NCBI RefSeq assembly: GCF_900290235.1
Contig: NZ_OLMK01000109.1
Location: 1-64,000 of the forward strand
Direction of reading: 5' to 3'
Origin: Streptomyces sp. MA5143a
GTDB taxonomy: Bacteria > Actinomycetota > Actinomycetes > Streptomycetales > Streptomycetaceae
Length of the DNA stretch: 64,000 nt
Part shown: positions 43,718 through 52,416 of the stretch, piece after piece
Position numbering within the stretch: the stretch's first letter is position 1
Layout: every line of letters begins with the position of its first letter
Notes under the pieces: generated by a model
Database searches by the model: none
What the model was told of the DNA's origin: nothing
Seen by the model: the letters and a program-made list of their open reading frames with translations, nothing else
Program-made: the position numbers and the translations under genes

Positions 43718-44044
43718 TCAGTCCGCGACGATCCGCACCGAGCCCGGCACGTACTCGCGCTGGCGCACGACCCGGTACCAGCCCTTCGGCAGGGAGATGG
43801 GCGCGTGCTCCTCGTGGACGACCCGGGCGCCCTCCGGGACGTGCAGCAGCATCGGGCCGAAGGCGTCCGTCTCGCGGATGAGGCGGCCCGGACCGACGAC
43901 GGCGTGGGCGTGTCCGGTGACCTCGCCGAGGGCGAGGACGAGCCGGCCCCGTCCGTCGCGCGGTTCCGACGCGGCGTCACGCGCCGTGTCGGGCACGGCG
44001 GTCTCGGCGATCGGCGCGATGAGGACGTCTCCTTGCCGGTACAT
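43718..44044 (-). CDS. Small protein paired with the DUF6745 gene
   Basis: This 108-aa protein begins MYRQGDVLIAPIAE and contains LVLALGEVTGHAHAVVGPG and HEEHAPISLPKGWYRVVRQREY, which suggests a small beta-barrel with several His residues. GGGAGGGAGA lies directly upstream of the ATG. It is the first gene of a two-gene transcript with the DUF6745 protein. No catalytic motif is evident. Confidence 0.75.
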   Translation of the reverse strand: MYRQGDVLIAPIAETAVPDTARDAASEPRDGRGRLVLALGEVTGHAHAVVGPGRLIRETDAFGPMLLHVPEGARVVHEEHAPISLPKGWYRVVRQREYVPGSVRIVAD

Positions 44045-44322
44045 GGGTCTCCCTCCCGTCGGGGCACTCGCTGTGCTCCGGATGGAAAGGACCGTAGAGG
44101 CAGGCACTGACAATCGCCCCGGACGCGGTGTCCTCGGTCCTTCCTTCAGCGCCTGTTCACGGGGCCTGTCCACAGGGAACGGGGTCCGCTGTCCGCGTTG
44201 TCAGAGGGGCTTGGTAGAACTCCCCTACCCGACGGCGCCGTGCGCGTCCCGGGGAGCAACGGGGGGATCCGCGCACGGGCTCGGGTCCCGCCCACCGACA
44301 TGGAACGAAGGGGCGGGCACAC

Positions 44323-45291
44323 ATGACCATCGGAAGCCACTTGCGGGAGTTCCACGACCTGCCCGTCGTCCAGTTCCCCGACTCGGTGAAGGGCCCCGAG
44401 GGCACCGGTCGGCTGCCCGCTCCGGGCGAGGTCGCCTGGTCCGTCGCCGTGGACTCGTACGAGAGCGACGAGGCGTGGGAGGACGCCTTCGCGCGGTTCC
44501 TCGCCTCGATCGACACCACGAAGGTGCGGGCGCTGGTCGTGGGCGCGTGGAGCGACGCGTACGACAGCGGGCCCGAGCCGGTGATCGAGGCCCTGGTGGC
44601 GGCGAAGGACCGGCTGCCCGCGCTGCGCGCGCTGTTCCTCGGCGACATCGTGATGGAGGAGTGTGAGATCTCCTGGATCAACCAGGGCGATGTCGGCCCG
44701 CTGCTCTCGGCCTTCACGGAGCTGGAGGAGTTCGGTGTGCGCGGCGGTCAGGGACTCGTGTTCCCGGCGCTGCGGCACGAGCGGCTGCGGAGGCTGACCG
44801 TCGAGACGGGCGGCATGCCCGTCGAGGCGGTGCGCGGTGTGGCGGCGAGCGATCTGCCGGCCCTCGTCCACCTCGACCTGTGGCTGGGCACGTCCGAGTA
44901 CGGCGGTGACTCCGAGGTGGCCGACCTGGCGCCGATCCTGGCGGGCACCCGGCTGCCCTCCCTCCGGCATCTGGCGCTGCGCAACAGCGAGATGCAGGAC
45001 GACATCTGCACGGCACTGGCCTCGGCCCCGGTGGTGGCCCGTCTGGAGGTCCTCGACGTGTCGATGGGCGTCCTCACCGACGACGGCGCGACCGCGCTGC
45101 TCACCGGGCAGCCGCTCACCCACCTCACGACGCTGGACCTTCACCACAACTACCTCAGCTCGGCGATACGCGACCGTCTGCGGGACTCCCTGGAGGCCGA
45201 GGGCGTCCAGGTCGACGTCGACCCGGACGACGCGGACTCCGACGAGGACGACGACGGCACGGTCTGGCGCTTCGTCGCGGTCGGCGAGTAA
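44323..45291 (+). CDS. STM4015 family protein (leucine-rich-repeat-like)
   Basis: This 322-aa protein matches the STM4015 family by sequence and position at the head of the five-gene cassette. Residues about 80-290 have repeated LPALRALFLGD, LPALVHLDLWLG, LPSLRHLALRNSEM, VARLEVLDVSMG and LTHLTTLDLHHNYL units, a leucine-rich-repeat solenoid. The tail (about 295-315) is highly acidic. There is no signal peptide. It may be a scaffold or recognition subunit for the enzymes downstream; that is inference. The ATG is at 44323, 31 bases after an upstream GTCCCGCCC stretch, with GAACGAAGGGG as the ribosome site. Confidence 0.85.
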   Translation: MTIGSHLREFHDLPVVQFPDSVKGPEGTGRLPAPGEVAWSVAVDSYESDEAWEDAFARFLASIDTTKVRALVVGAWSDAYDSGPEPVIEALVAAKDRLPALRALFLGDIVMEECEISWINQGDVGPLLSAFTELEEFGVRGGQGLVFPALRHERLRRLTVETGGMPVEAVRGVAASDLPALVHLDLWLGTSEYGGDSEVADLAPILAGTRLPSLRHLALRNSEMQDDICTALASAPVVARLEVLDVSMGVLTDDGATALLTGQPLTHLTTLDLHHNYLSSAIRDRLRDSLEAEGVQVDVDPDDADSDEDDDGTVWRFVAVGE

Positions 45292-45324
45292 CGCGGCGCG
45301 GCACAGGGTTTCGGGGGGTACGAG

Positions 45325-46506
45325 GTGAGGGGGGTCGGTGTGTCCGGTCGGACCGGCGCGGGTGCGGGCCCGTCCAGGTGGGCGGTCGTCGGCAACGGCG
45401 AGAACCGCCGGGTCGGGCTGTTCGTCGCGGCGGCCGAGGCCGCGGGCGTGGGGACGCCGCGGGTCGTCGAGTGGCGGGACGTCCTGCGCGACGGCGGCCA
45501 CGCGTTCGCCGACGACGAGGTCGTACGGCTGGACTCGCCGGGCGAGGACGCCGAGGTGGACCGGCTGCTGCGGGGTGTCGACGATCCGACGCGTGTGGAG
45601 GGCTCGGCCACCTGGTACGGGCGTTTCCTGGACGCGGTCGGGTCGTTGCGGGGCGGGGTGCGGCTGGACGACCCGGCGGATCTGGCGGTGCTGTTCGACA
45701 AGCGGCTCTGCCACGCCCGGCTCGACGCGGCGGACGTCCCGGTGCCGCCCTCCCCCACCTCGGGGGACCGCACGGCGGTGCGCGGCTGGGACGACGTACG
45801 GGCGCTGATGCGGGAGCACGGCATGCCGCGTGTCTTCGTGAAGCCCGCGCACGGCTCCTCCGCGTCGGGTGTGCTGGCCGTCGAGTCGTCGGCGAGCGGC
45901 CGGATCCGGGCCACCACCTCGGTGGAGGTGGCGGCGGACGGCCGGCTGCGCGCCCCGCTCCGGCTGCACAACTCGCTACGGGTGCGCCGGTACACGGACG
46001 AACGCGAGATCGCCGGCATCGTCGACGCCCTGGCGCCGGACGGGCTGCACATCGAGCGGTGGCTGCCCAAGGCGTCCGCCCAGGGCAGGTCCGCGGATCT
46101 GCGGGTGCTGGTCGTGGCGGGCCGGGCCACCCACGCCGTGGTCCGCACCAGCCGCTTCCCGATGACCAATCTCCATCTCGGCGGCGCGCGGGGCGATCTG
46201 ACGTCGGTCGTCGACGCGGCGGGCGACCGCTGGCGCCAGGCCCTCGACATCTGTGAGCGGGCCGCCGCGTGCTTCCCGGACACCCTGAGCGTCGGGGTGG
46301 ATCTGCTCCCCGCCATCGGCTGGCGCCGGTTCGCCGTCGGCGAGGTCAACGCGTTCGGCGATCTGCTGCCCCGGCTGACCGGCCTGCCCGGCGGCCCCGC
46401 GGAGGGCCTGGACACCTACACGGCGCAGATCGCGGCCGTGCGGGGCCGGTTGCCGTCGGCGCTCTCGCACCACTTTCAGGCAAGGAAAGACCATGCACCC
46501 TTCTGA
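45325..46506 (+). CDS. STM4014 family ATP-grasp protein
   Basis: This 393-aa protein of the STM4014 family has an ATP-grasp fold: a pre-ATP domain (WAVVGNGENRRVGLFVAAAEAAG), LFDKRLCHARLDAADVPVPPS, the nucleotide loop VFVKPAHGSSASGV, then RLHNSLRVRRY, ERWLPKA and a C-terminal metal segment with VGVDLLPAIGWRRFAVGEVNAFGDLLP. Such enzymes join a carboxylate to an amine or thiol using ATP. A second GTG at 45340 with a good purine tract is an alternative start. It lies 33 bases after STM4015 and overlaps STM4013 by 14 bases. Confidence 0.87.
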   Translation: MRGVGVSGRTGAGAGPSRWAVVGNGENRRVGLFVAAAEAAGVGTPRVVEWRDVLRDGGHAFADDEVVRLDSPGEDAEVDRLLRGVDDPTRVEGSATWYGRFLDAVGSLRGGVRLDDPADLAVLFDKRLCHARLDAADVPVPPSPTSGDRTAVRGWDDVRALMREHGMPRVFVKPAHGSSASGVLAVESSASGRIRATTSVEVAADGRLRAPLRLHNSLRVRRYTDEREIAGIVDALAPDGLHIERWLPKASAQGRSADLRVLVVAGRATHAVVRTSRFPMTNLHLGGARGDLTSVVDAAGDRWRQALDICERAAACFPDTLSVGVDLLPAIGWRRFAVGEVNAFGDLLPRLTGLPGGPAEGLDTYTAQIAAVRGRLPSALSHHFQARKDHAPF

Positions 46507-47383
46507 CACGGCCCCCCGGCCGCCCGCGGCCGACGCCGAGCCCGGACCCCACGCCGAGCCCGTGCCCGTGCCCGACATGAACGAAGTGGTCGGCCGGGAC
46601 GACCTGTTGCTGCTCACCCTCGACACCCTGCGGTACGACGTGGCGGTGGAGCTGGCCGCGGCCGGGCGGCTGCCGAACCTGGCGGCCCGTCTGCCCGGCG
46701 GTGTCTGGGAGAAGCGGCACGCGCCCGGCAGCTTCACCTACGCCTCGCACCAGGCGATGTTCGCGGGCTTCCTGCCGACCCCGGCGGCCCCGGGACCGCA
46801 TCCCCGGTTGTTCGCGAGCCGGTTCGCCGGCAGTGAGACGACCGCGGGCCGCACCTTCGTCTTCGACACCCCCGACCTGGTGTCGGCGCTCGCCGGGCGC
46901 GGCTACCGCACGGTGTGCGTCGGCGGTGTCGGGTTCTTCAACAAGCAGGGCGCCCTCGGCAGCGTCCTGCCGGGCCTGTTCCAGGAGAGCCACTGGGAGC
47001 AGGAGTTCTCCGTCGCGTCCCCGACGTCCTTCGAGGCGCAGGTGGCCCGCGCCGAGGAGGTGGTGGCCGCGCTGCCCGACGAGCAGCGGCTGTTCCTGTT
47101 CCTCAACGCCTCGGCGCTGCACCAGCCGAACTGGTTCCATCTGCCGGGCGCCACCCGTGAGACGGGCGACAGCCTCGCCACGCACGCGGCGGCCCTGGAG
47201 TACATCGACCGGCACATCGGGCGGCTGTTCGCCGCGATGAGCGCGCGGCGACGCTGCTTCGCCGTCGTCTGCTCCGACCACGGGACGACCTACGGCGACG
47301 ACGGCTACACCGGGCACCGGCTGGGCCACGAGGCCGTCTGGACCGTCCCCTACAGCCACTTCTTCCTGGAGCCGTCCGCATGA
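46493..47383 (+). CDS. STM4013 family sulfatase-like hydrolase
   Basis: This 296-aa protein is of the alkaline phosphatase/sulfatase superfamily, STM4013 (SEN3800) family. The N-terminal metal site is LLLTLDTLRYD with Asp and a Thr in the nucleophile position, and the C-terminal metal site is VVCSDHGTTYGDDGYTGHRLGH. No sulfatase Cys-x-Pro-x-Arg motif is present, so classical formylglycine chemistry is not expected. It is likely a cytoplasmic phospho- or phosphonate-type hydrolase or transferase. It overlaps the ATP-grasp gene by 14 bases and STM4012 by 4. Confidence 0.86.
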   Translation: MHPSDTAPRPPAADAEPGPHAEPVPVPDMNEVVGRDDLLLLTLDTLRYDVAVELAAAGRLPNLAARLPGGVWEKRHAPGSFTYASHQAMFAGFLPTPAAPGPHPRLFASRFAGSETTAGRTFVFDTPDLVSALAGRGYRTVCVGGVGFFNKQGALGSVLPGLFQESHWEQEFSVASPTSFEAQVARAEEVVAALPDEQRLFLFLNASALHQPNWFHLPGATRETGDSLATHAAALEYIDRHIGRLFAAMSARRRCFAVVCSDHGTTYGDDGYTGHRLGHEAVWTVPYSHFFLEPSA

Positions 47384-48720
47384 CCGTGACCGCACCCCCC
47401 GTTCGCCCGTACCAGCACTACGTGTACGCCTATCCCCACAAGACGGCGTACCGCAGGCTGCCCGAGCGGCCCCGCCTCGCCGACCTGTGGGCGGGCGAGT
47501 CGAGGGCGGCCCTGTCGCTGTACGCGCACATACCGTTCTGCGAGGTGCGCTGCGGGTTCTGCAACCTGTTCACGCGGATCGGCGCCCCGGACGGGTTGAC
47601 CGGGCGCTACCTCGACGCCCTGGAGCGGCAGGCGATCGCCGTCCGGGAGGCGCTCGGCGACACGGAGCCGGTGCGGTTCGCGAACGCCGCGTTCGGCGGT
47701 GGCACCCCGACATATCTGGAGGCCACCGAGCTGGAGCGGCTCTGCGACATCGCGGAGCGGCACATGGGCGCGGACCTGCGGGCGATCCCGCTGTCGGTGG
47801 AGGCGTCCCCCGCCACGGCGACCGCCGACCGGCTGTCCGTGCTGGCCGCACGGGGCACGACCCGGCTGAGCCTCGGCGTGCAGAGCTTCGTGGAGGAGGA
47901 GGCGCGCGCGGCCGTACGACCGCAGCGGCGTGCCGATGTGGAGGCGGCCCTGTCCCGCATCCGCGACACCGGCATCCCCGTCCTCAACATCGACCTGATC
48001 TACGGCATCGACGGGCAGACGGCGGCCAGTTGGCGACTCTCCCTGGACGCCGCCCTCGCCTGGCGGCCGGAGGAGATCTACCTGTACCCGCTGTACGTGC
48101 GGCCGTTGACCGGTCTGGGCCGGCACGCCGACCCCGCGACGGCGGACCGCGACTGGGACGAGGCCCGGCTGCGCCGCTACCGGGAGGGCCGCGACCACCT
48201 GCTCGCCCGGGGCTACGAGCAGGTGTCCATGCGGATGTTCCGCCGCGCGGACGCGCCGCCGCAGGGCCCGGACGACTACGCCTGCCAGACCGACGGCATG
48301 ATCGGCCTGGGCTGCGGCGCCCGCTCGTACACGTCGAGGCTGCACTACTCCTTCGACTACGCGGTGGCCATGCGGGAGATCCGGGGCATCATCGACGACT
48401 ACACCGCCACCGAGGACTTCGGGCGGGCCGTGCACGGCCGCGAGGTCGACGGTGACGAGGCGCGCCGCCGTCATCTGTTGCAGTCGCTGCTCCAGGCGCG
48501 GGGGTTGCCGGTGGCCGACTACCGGCGGCGATTCGGCGCCGACCCGTACGACGACTTCCCGGCGGAGCTGGAGCGGCTGGCCGCGCGCGGCTGGCTCGCC
48601 GGGGCGGGCGGGGAGGTGCTGAAGCTGTCCGACGAGGGGCTGGCGCACTCGGACGCCATCGGGCCCGACTTCTTCTCCCCCGCCGTTCGGGCCGCGATGG
48701 CCGACTACGAGCTGAAGTGA
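47380..48720 (+). CDS. STM4012 family radical SAM protein (HemN-like)
   Basis: This 446-aa radical SAM enzyme has the cluster motif C-x3-C-x2-C (C54, C58, C61) in HIPFCEVRCGFCN, then AFGGGTPTYL and LGVQSFVEEE, as in the HemN/coproporphyrinogen-dehydrogenase class, and a C-terminal HemN-like winged-helix region. The family is separate from true HemN. The C-x3-C-x2-C start preceded by YAHIPFC and ACQTDGMIGLGCGARSYTS support the call. It is coupled to both neighbours by 4-base overlaps. The substrate is unknown. Confidence 0.88.
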   Translation: MTVTAPPVRPYQHYVYAYPHKTAYRRLPERPRLADLWAGESRAALSLYAHIPFCEVRCGFCNLFTRIGAPDGLTGRYLDALERQAIAVREALGDTEPVRFANAAFGGGTPTYLEATELERLCDIAERHMGADLRAIPLSVEASPATATADRLSVLAARGTTRLSLGVQSFVEEEARAAVRPQRRADVEAALSRIRDTGIPVLNIDLIYGIDGQTAASWRLSLDAALAWRPEEIYLYPLYVRPLTGLGRHADPATADRDWDEARLRRYREGRDHLLARGYEQVSMRMFRRADAPPQGPDDYACQTDGMIGLGCGARSYTSRLHYSFDYAVAMREIRGIIDDYTATEDFGRAVHGREVDGDEARRRHLLQSLLQARGLPVADYRRRFGADPYDDFPAELERLAARGWLAGAGGEVLKLSDEGLAHSDAIGPDFFSPAVRAAMADYELK

Positions 48721-49613
48721 CGGCCGCCATGGACCTGACGCTGCTGTACCGCGGCCCGCTCGCGTCGTGCGACTACGACTGCCCGTACTGCCCGTTCGCC
48801 AAGCGCCGCGACTCGACGGAGCAGTTGCGGGCCGACCGGGCGGCGCTGGAGAGGTTCACCGGCTGGGCGCGGTCGTCGACCGGTGACCGGCTGTCGGTGC
48901 TGTTCACCCCGTGGGGCGAGGGGCTGACGCGGTCCTGGTACCGGCGGGCGCTGGTCGAGCTGTCGCACGAGCCGCACATCGACCGGGTGGCGATCCAGAC
49001 GAACCTCAGCTGCCGCACGGAGTGGCTGGCCGAGGCCGACCGGGACACGGTGGCGCTGTGGTGCACGTACCACCCGGGCCAGACCCCGTACGAACGGTTC
49101 CTCGGCAAGACCCGGCGGCTCACCGCGATGGGGGTCCGCTTCAGCGTGGGCGTCGTCGGCCTGCCGGAGCACCTGGAGGAGGCCCGCCGACTGCGCGGGG
49201 AGCTCCCGGAGGAGGTGTACCTGTGGGTGAACGCCGCCGAGGGGCACACTTACACCGACGAGGAGGCGGCGGCGTGGGCGGCGTTGGATCCGCTGTTCCC
49301 GTTCAGCCGCCACCCGCACCGGTCGGCGGGCCGCGCGTGCCGCACCGGCTCGACGGTGGTGTCCGTCGACGGTGACGGCACCGTCCGACGGTGCCACTTC
49401 GTCCGGGACGAACTCGGCAACCTCTACGACGGCTCCTTCCGTACGGCGCTCGCGCCCCGCGTCTGCCCGCTGGCCGTCTGCGACTGCCACATCGGGTACG
49501 TCCATCTGGAGACCCTGCCGCTGTACGACGTGTTCGCGGGCGGCGTCCTCGAACGGATACCCACGGCGCGGGCCCGCCTCGGGCTGCCGCTCACTCCTCG
49601 CGCTCGTAGGTGA
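48717..49613 (+). CDS. STM4011 family radical SAM protein
   Basis: This 298-aa radical SAM enzyme has its SAM cluster at C18, C22 and C25 (SCDYDCPYCPFAKR). A C-terminal Cys-rich part (CRTGSTVVS, RRCHFV, VCPLAVCDCHIGYVH) resembles SPASM/twitch extensions that hold an auxiliary iron-sulfur cluster, which is common in peptide-modifying enzymes. It is last in the cassette. GTG at 48717 overlaps STM4012 by 4 bases; an ATG at 48729 is possible. The 3' end overlaps the convergent small gene by 23 bases. Confidence 0.88.
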   Translation: MTAAMDLTLLYRGPLASCDYDCPYCPFAKRRDSTEQLRADRAALERFTGWARSSTGDRLSVLFTPWGEGLTRSWYRRALVELSHEPHIDRVAIQTNLSCRTEWLAEADRDTVALWCTYHPGQTPYERFLGKTRRLTAMGVRFSVGVVGLPEHLEEARRLRGELPEEVYLWVNAAEGHTYTDEEAAAWAALDPLFPFSRHPHRSAGRACRTGSTVVSVDGDGTVRRCHFVRDELGNLYDGSFRTALAPRVCPLAVCDCHIGYVHLETLPLYDVFAGGVLERIPTARARLGLPLTPRARR

Positions 49614-49902
49614 GTGTGCAGCCGTCCGGGGTGGTGACCGTGAAACGGTCGGCGGTGGCGTCCAGCCGGTAGCTGACCAGCTCGTCGCTGGACGTGCTCA
49701 TGGTCAGCGTCGTCCCGTCGGGCATCCGGGCCGTGCCCACGTCCCACACCGGCAGCCCACGGTCGGCGCCGCCCACCGCCCGGTAGCGGGATCCCGGGCC
49801 GATGACGAGTCCGGCGGGATAGGCGCGAGCGCAGTCGGAGTCGGACACACGGCGCCAACGGCCCGTCAGGGGCCCTGGCTCGGACGCGCTCGGATCGGCC
49901 AT
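49591..49902 (-). CDS. Small hypothetical protein next to the STM401x cassette
   Basis: This 103-aa soluble protein contains DSDCARAYPAGLVIGPGSRYRA and ends RFTVTTPDGCTLTYEREE. It has two Cys and many strands, suggesting a small beta-barrel. It is convergent with, and overlaps, the last cassette gene, and divergent from the metzincin-like gene. I recognise no family. It is a possible accessory or substrate of the cassette only by position. Confidence 0.6.
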   Translation of the reverse strand: MADPSASEPGPLTGRWRRVSDSDCARAYPAGLVIGPGSRYRAVGGADRGLPVWDVGTARMPDGTTLTMSTSSDELVSYRLDATADRFTVTTPDGCTLTYEREE

Positions 49903-50106
49903 AACCGTTCGATTCTATGCACGTACGCCAACCGGCGCATTACGGCCAAGCATTACCCGACCGGACTATTGCGGCACTTCTGCTTCCGGACGAAGTTGAG
50001 CAGGTACTCGAGACTGTCGCGTGCAGCCCACGCCCGGGGCGCGGAGACGGAATCGGTCGATCAGGGGGGCTCCTGTCACCCATGTCTCGGCCCCAGGAGG
50101 GCGACC

Positions 50107-52314
50107 ATGCACAACGAAGCACCACACGCACCGCAGATGTACGCCGCCGACCCACGGCTCGCGCCGAACGCCGTGAACGTCTCCCCGTCCGCGGTGCCGG
50201 TCGCGGCCCCGATCGCCGTCGAGGACGCCTCGCCGGCCGAGGGCGCCGCCGAGCGGGGCGACCGGCCCGTCCCGCTGCCGCCACCGCCGCTGCGGCCGTG
50301 CCGCCCTGACTTCCGTGACGGCTGCTACCGGGTGACGTTCCGGCCCGCCCAGGCGTCCCTGCCGCACCTCGTCGGCACGCTGCGCGTCGACCGCAAGGCG
50401 CCGGCCGCCGGCCCGGACGGGGTGATCGTCAGCGGGGACCTGTACCGGCAGCCGCCGTCCCTGGTCCCCGACCAGGCGTCGGGCGACGGCGCCACCGCGC
50501 CCGGCGGCGCCCCCCTCAGCGGCGGCGGGGAGTCCGTCGCGGCCGCGGCGAGCCGCCCCGGCGCGCCCTCGCCCCTGCTGCCGCGCATCCCGGTCTTCCC
50601 GCGGGACCGGTACCACTCGTACCTGAAGGCGACGCGCCTGGTCGTGCCCCTCTTCGGGCTGCCGGGCCGACCGTGCCAGGTGACCCTCGACGTGGACGAG
50701 TTCGACTACACCCAGCCGCCGGCCGGTTCGTTCAAGGGGTCGTTCCCCTCCTCCCCCAGCAGGTCCCTGCGGTTCGTCCTGACCCGGGTGCCGGGTTCCC
50801 CCCTACCCCTGCCCGGTCTGGGCGGGCCCCGCTTCGAGGGCCGGGTGTTCGAGGGCGACGTGCTGCGCGGGACGGTCACCCTGACGTGGGTGTCGAGCTT
50901 CCTGCGCCGCGCCGTCCTGGAGATCGACACCCTGCGCGGCGCGGTCGGCCCCCAGCCGGTGCCCGCCGCGTCCGGCGGCGGGACGGAGTTCTTCGACACG
51001 GTGTACGCCACCGCCGGGTGGGACCTGGCGATCGACCGGGTCGAGGCGCAGGTCGACATCCCGGTGCCGGTCGGGGTGAACCCGACCGCCTGCTGGTCGG
51101 CGGCGAACCTGCACGCGCTGATGTCGGGCGTGCGCAAGTCGAGCACCGACCTCGACGCCGAGTGGCGCACCCACCTCGTGGTGGTGCCCGCCGCCCTGGG
51201 CTGCTCGCGGGGCGTGATGTACGACCAGATCGGTGTGCCCCGCGAGGGGTCGGCGAGCTTCAGCGACGACGGCTACCCGAGCTCGGACTCGTCGAACTTC
51301 GGCCTCGCGGAGAACCAGCGGCAGCGCGACTTCCCGCGCGCCTATCTGCGGTCGGCGACCCATGAGGTGACGCACGCGTTCAACCAGATCCACCAGGAGA
51401 CGGAGACCGCCGCCGACAACTCGATCATGACGACGACGCCGAGCGTGGCCGATGTCCTCGGCGGGCCCGCCACCGGAGCGCCCGGTGTGTTCCCCGACCA
51501 GATCAACCTCGGCTTCAACCCCACCGTGCGCAACCATCTGGCTCATATGCCGGACCCGGTGGTGCGCCCCGGCGGCTGGCCGTTCGCGAGCTGGTTCCCC
51601 GCGGGAGCCCCGCAGGCGTCCGACCGCAACCTGTTCCGTTCGGACGAGCTGGACTTCGAGGTGTGGGCGGAGGCCGGGCGCGTCCCGCTCGGGGCGCCGG
51701 TCACCGTGTCCTGGCGGCTGACGAACACCTCGCGGGGCGAGCTGGTGGTGCCCACCGATCTGCGGATGGAGGCGCTGTTCGCCACCATGTCGTGCCTCGA
51801 CGAGTCCGGGGAGGAGCGGCCGGTGCGGCCGTTCGTCATCACCTGCGAGTCGGCGAGGCTGGCCCCGCTGGCGCCGGGCGAGTCGCTGAGCGCCGAGTAC
51901 CGGGTGTTCTGGAGTTCCGACGGGTTCCCGTTGGAGCGGCCGGGGCGGCACAGGCTGACGGTGACCGTCGCCTGGTCGGCGGGCGGGGTGCCGGTCGGGG
52001 TGACCGGCGGCTGCGAGGTGTGGGTGGACCGGCCGACGACCGACGCGGAGAACCGTGACGCCGCCCTCGTCATGCACCCCGAGGTGGGCAAGTGGGTCGT
52101 CCTGGGCGGCGGCGCCTACCACCTCCTCGAGGCGGTCGACCGGCTGCGCACCCTGGCCGCCACCGGCGTCCCCTCCGTGGCCGGCGCCACCGACACCGAC
52201 CGCTCCCGCGTCGCGGACGCCTTCGCCGAGCTGAGCCTGATGCCCAGCCCTACGGACGTGAAGAACGGCGGGAACGGGAACGGAAACGGAAACGGCGAGG
52301 CCGACGGGAGGTAG
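50107..52314 (+). CDS. Metzincin-like zinc metalloprotease, apparently cytoplasmic
   Basis: This 735-aa protein carries HEVTHAFNQIH (H419, E420, H423, H429), the extended zinc motif H-E-x-x-H-x-x-(G/N)-x-x-H of metzincins with Asn in the Gly position. No signal peptide or membrane helix is visible. The N-terminus (1-70) is Pro/Ala-rich, residues about 75-330 form a beta-rich region, and about 540-650 reads as an Ig-like domain (VTVSWRLTNTSRGELVVP). The C-terminus has a short Asn-Gly repeat. AGGAGG precedes the ATG at 50107; the frame is open earlier but not protein-like. Export, if any, would need another route. The substrate is unknown. Confidence 0.75.
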   Translation: MHNEAPHAPQMYAADPRLAPNAVNVSPSAVPVAAPIAVEDASPAEGAAERGDRPVPLPPPPLRPCRPDFRDGCYRVTFRPAQASLPHLVGTLRVDRKAPAAGPDGVIVSGDLYRQPPSLVPDQASGDGATAPGGAPLSGGGESVAAAASRPGAPSPLLPRIPVFPRDRYHSYLKATRLVVPLFGLPGRPCQVTLDVDEFDYTQPPAGSFKGSFPSSPSRSLRFVLTRVPGSPLPLPGLGGPRFEGRVFEGDVLRGTVTLTWVSSFLRRAVLEIDTLRGAVGPQPVPAASGGGTEFFDTVYATAGWDLAIDRVEAQVDIPVPVGVNPTACWSAANLHALMSGVRKSSTDLDAEWRTHLVVVPAALGCSRGVMYDQIGVPREGSASFSDDGYPSSDSSNFGLAENQRQRDFPRAYLRSATHEVTHAFNQIHQETETAADNSIMTTTPSVADVLGGPATGAPGVFPDQINLGFNPTVRNHLAHMPDPVVRPGGWPFASWFPAGAPQASDRNLFRSDELDFEVWAEAGRVPLGAPVTVSWRLTNTSRGELVVPTDLRMEALFATMSCLDESGEERPVRPFVITCESARLAPLAPGESLSAEYRVFWSSDGFPLERPGRHRLTVTVAWSAGGVPVGVTGGCEVWVDRPTTDAENRDAALVMHPEVGKWVVLGGGAYHLLEAVDRLRTLAATGVPSVAGATDTDRSRVADAFAELSLMPSPTDVKNGGNGNGNGNGEADGR

Positions 52315-52344
52315 CGCGCGGGAGCGCTCCGCGTCCCGTCGCAC

Positions 52345-52416
52345 CCCCGTCAGGCGTACCGGCGGTTCATCCCCGTCAGGCGTACCGGCGTCTCACACCC
52401 GCCAGGTGTACCGGCG
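52345..52416. repeat. Three 26-bp tandem units at the 3' end of the regulator gene
   Basis: CCCCGTCAGGCGTACCGGCG occurs at 52345-52364 and 52371-52390, and a diverged copy at 52397-52416 codes for the last residues of the response regulator. The period is 26 bp. The two outer units are non-coding copies of the gene end, formed by slippage or unequal crossing over. Confidence 0.75.
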
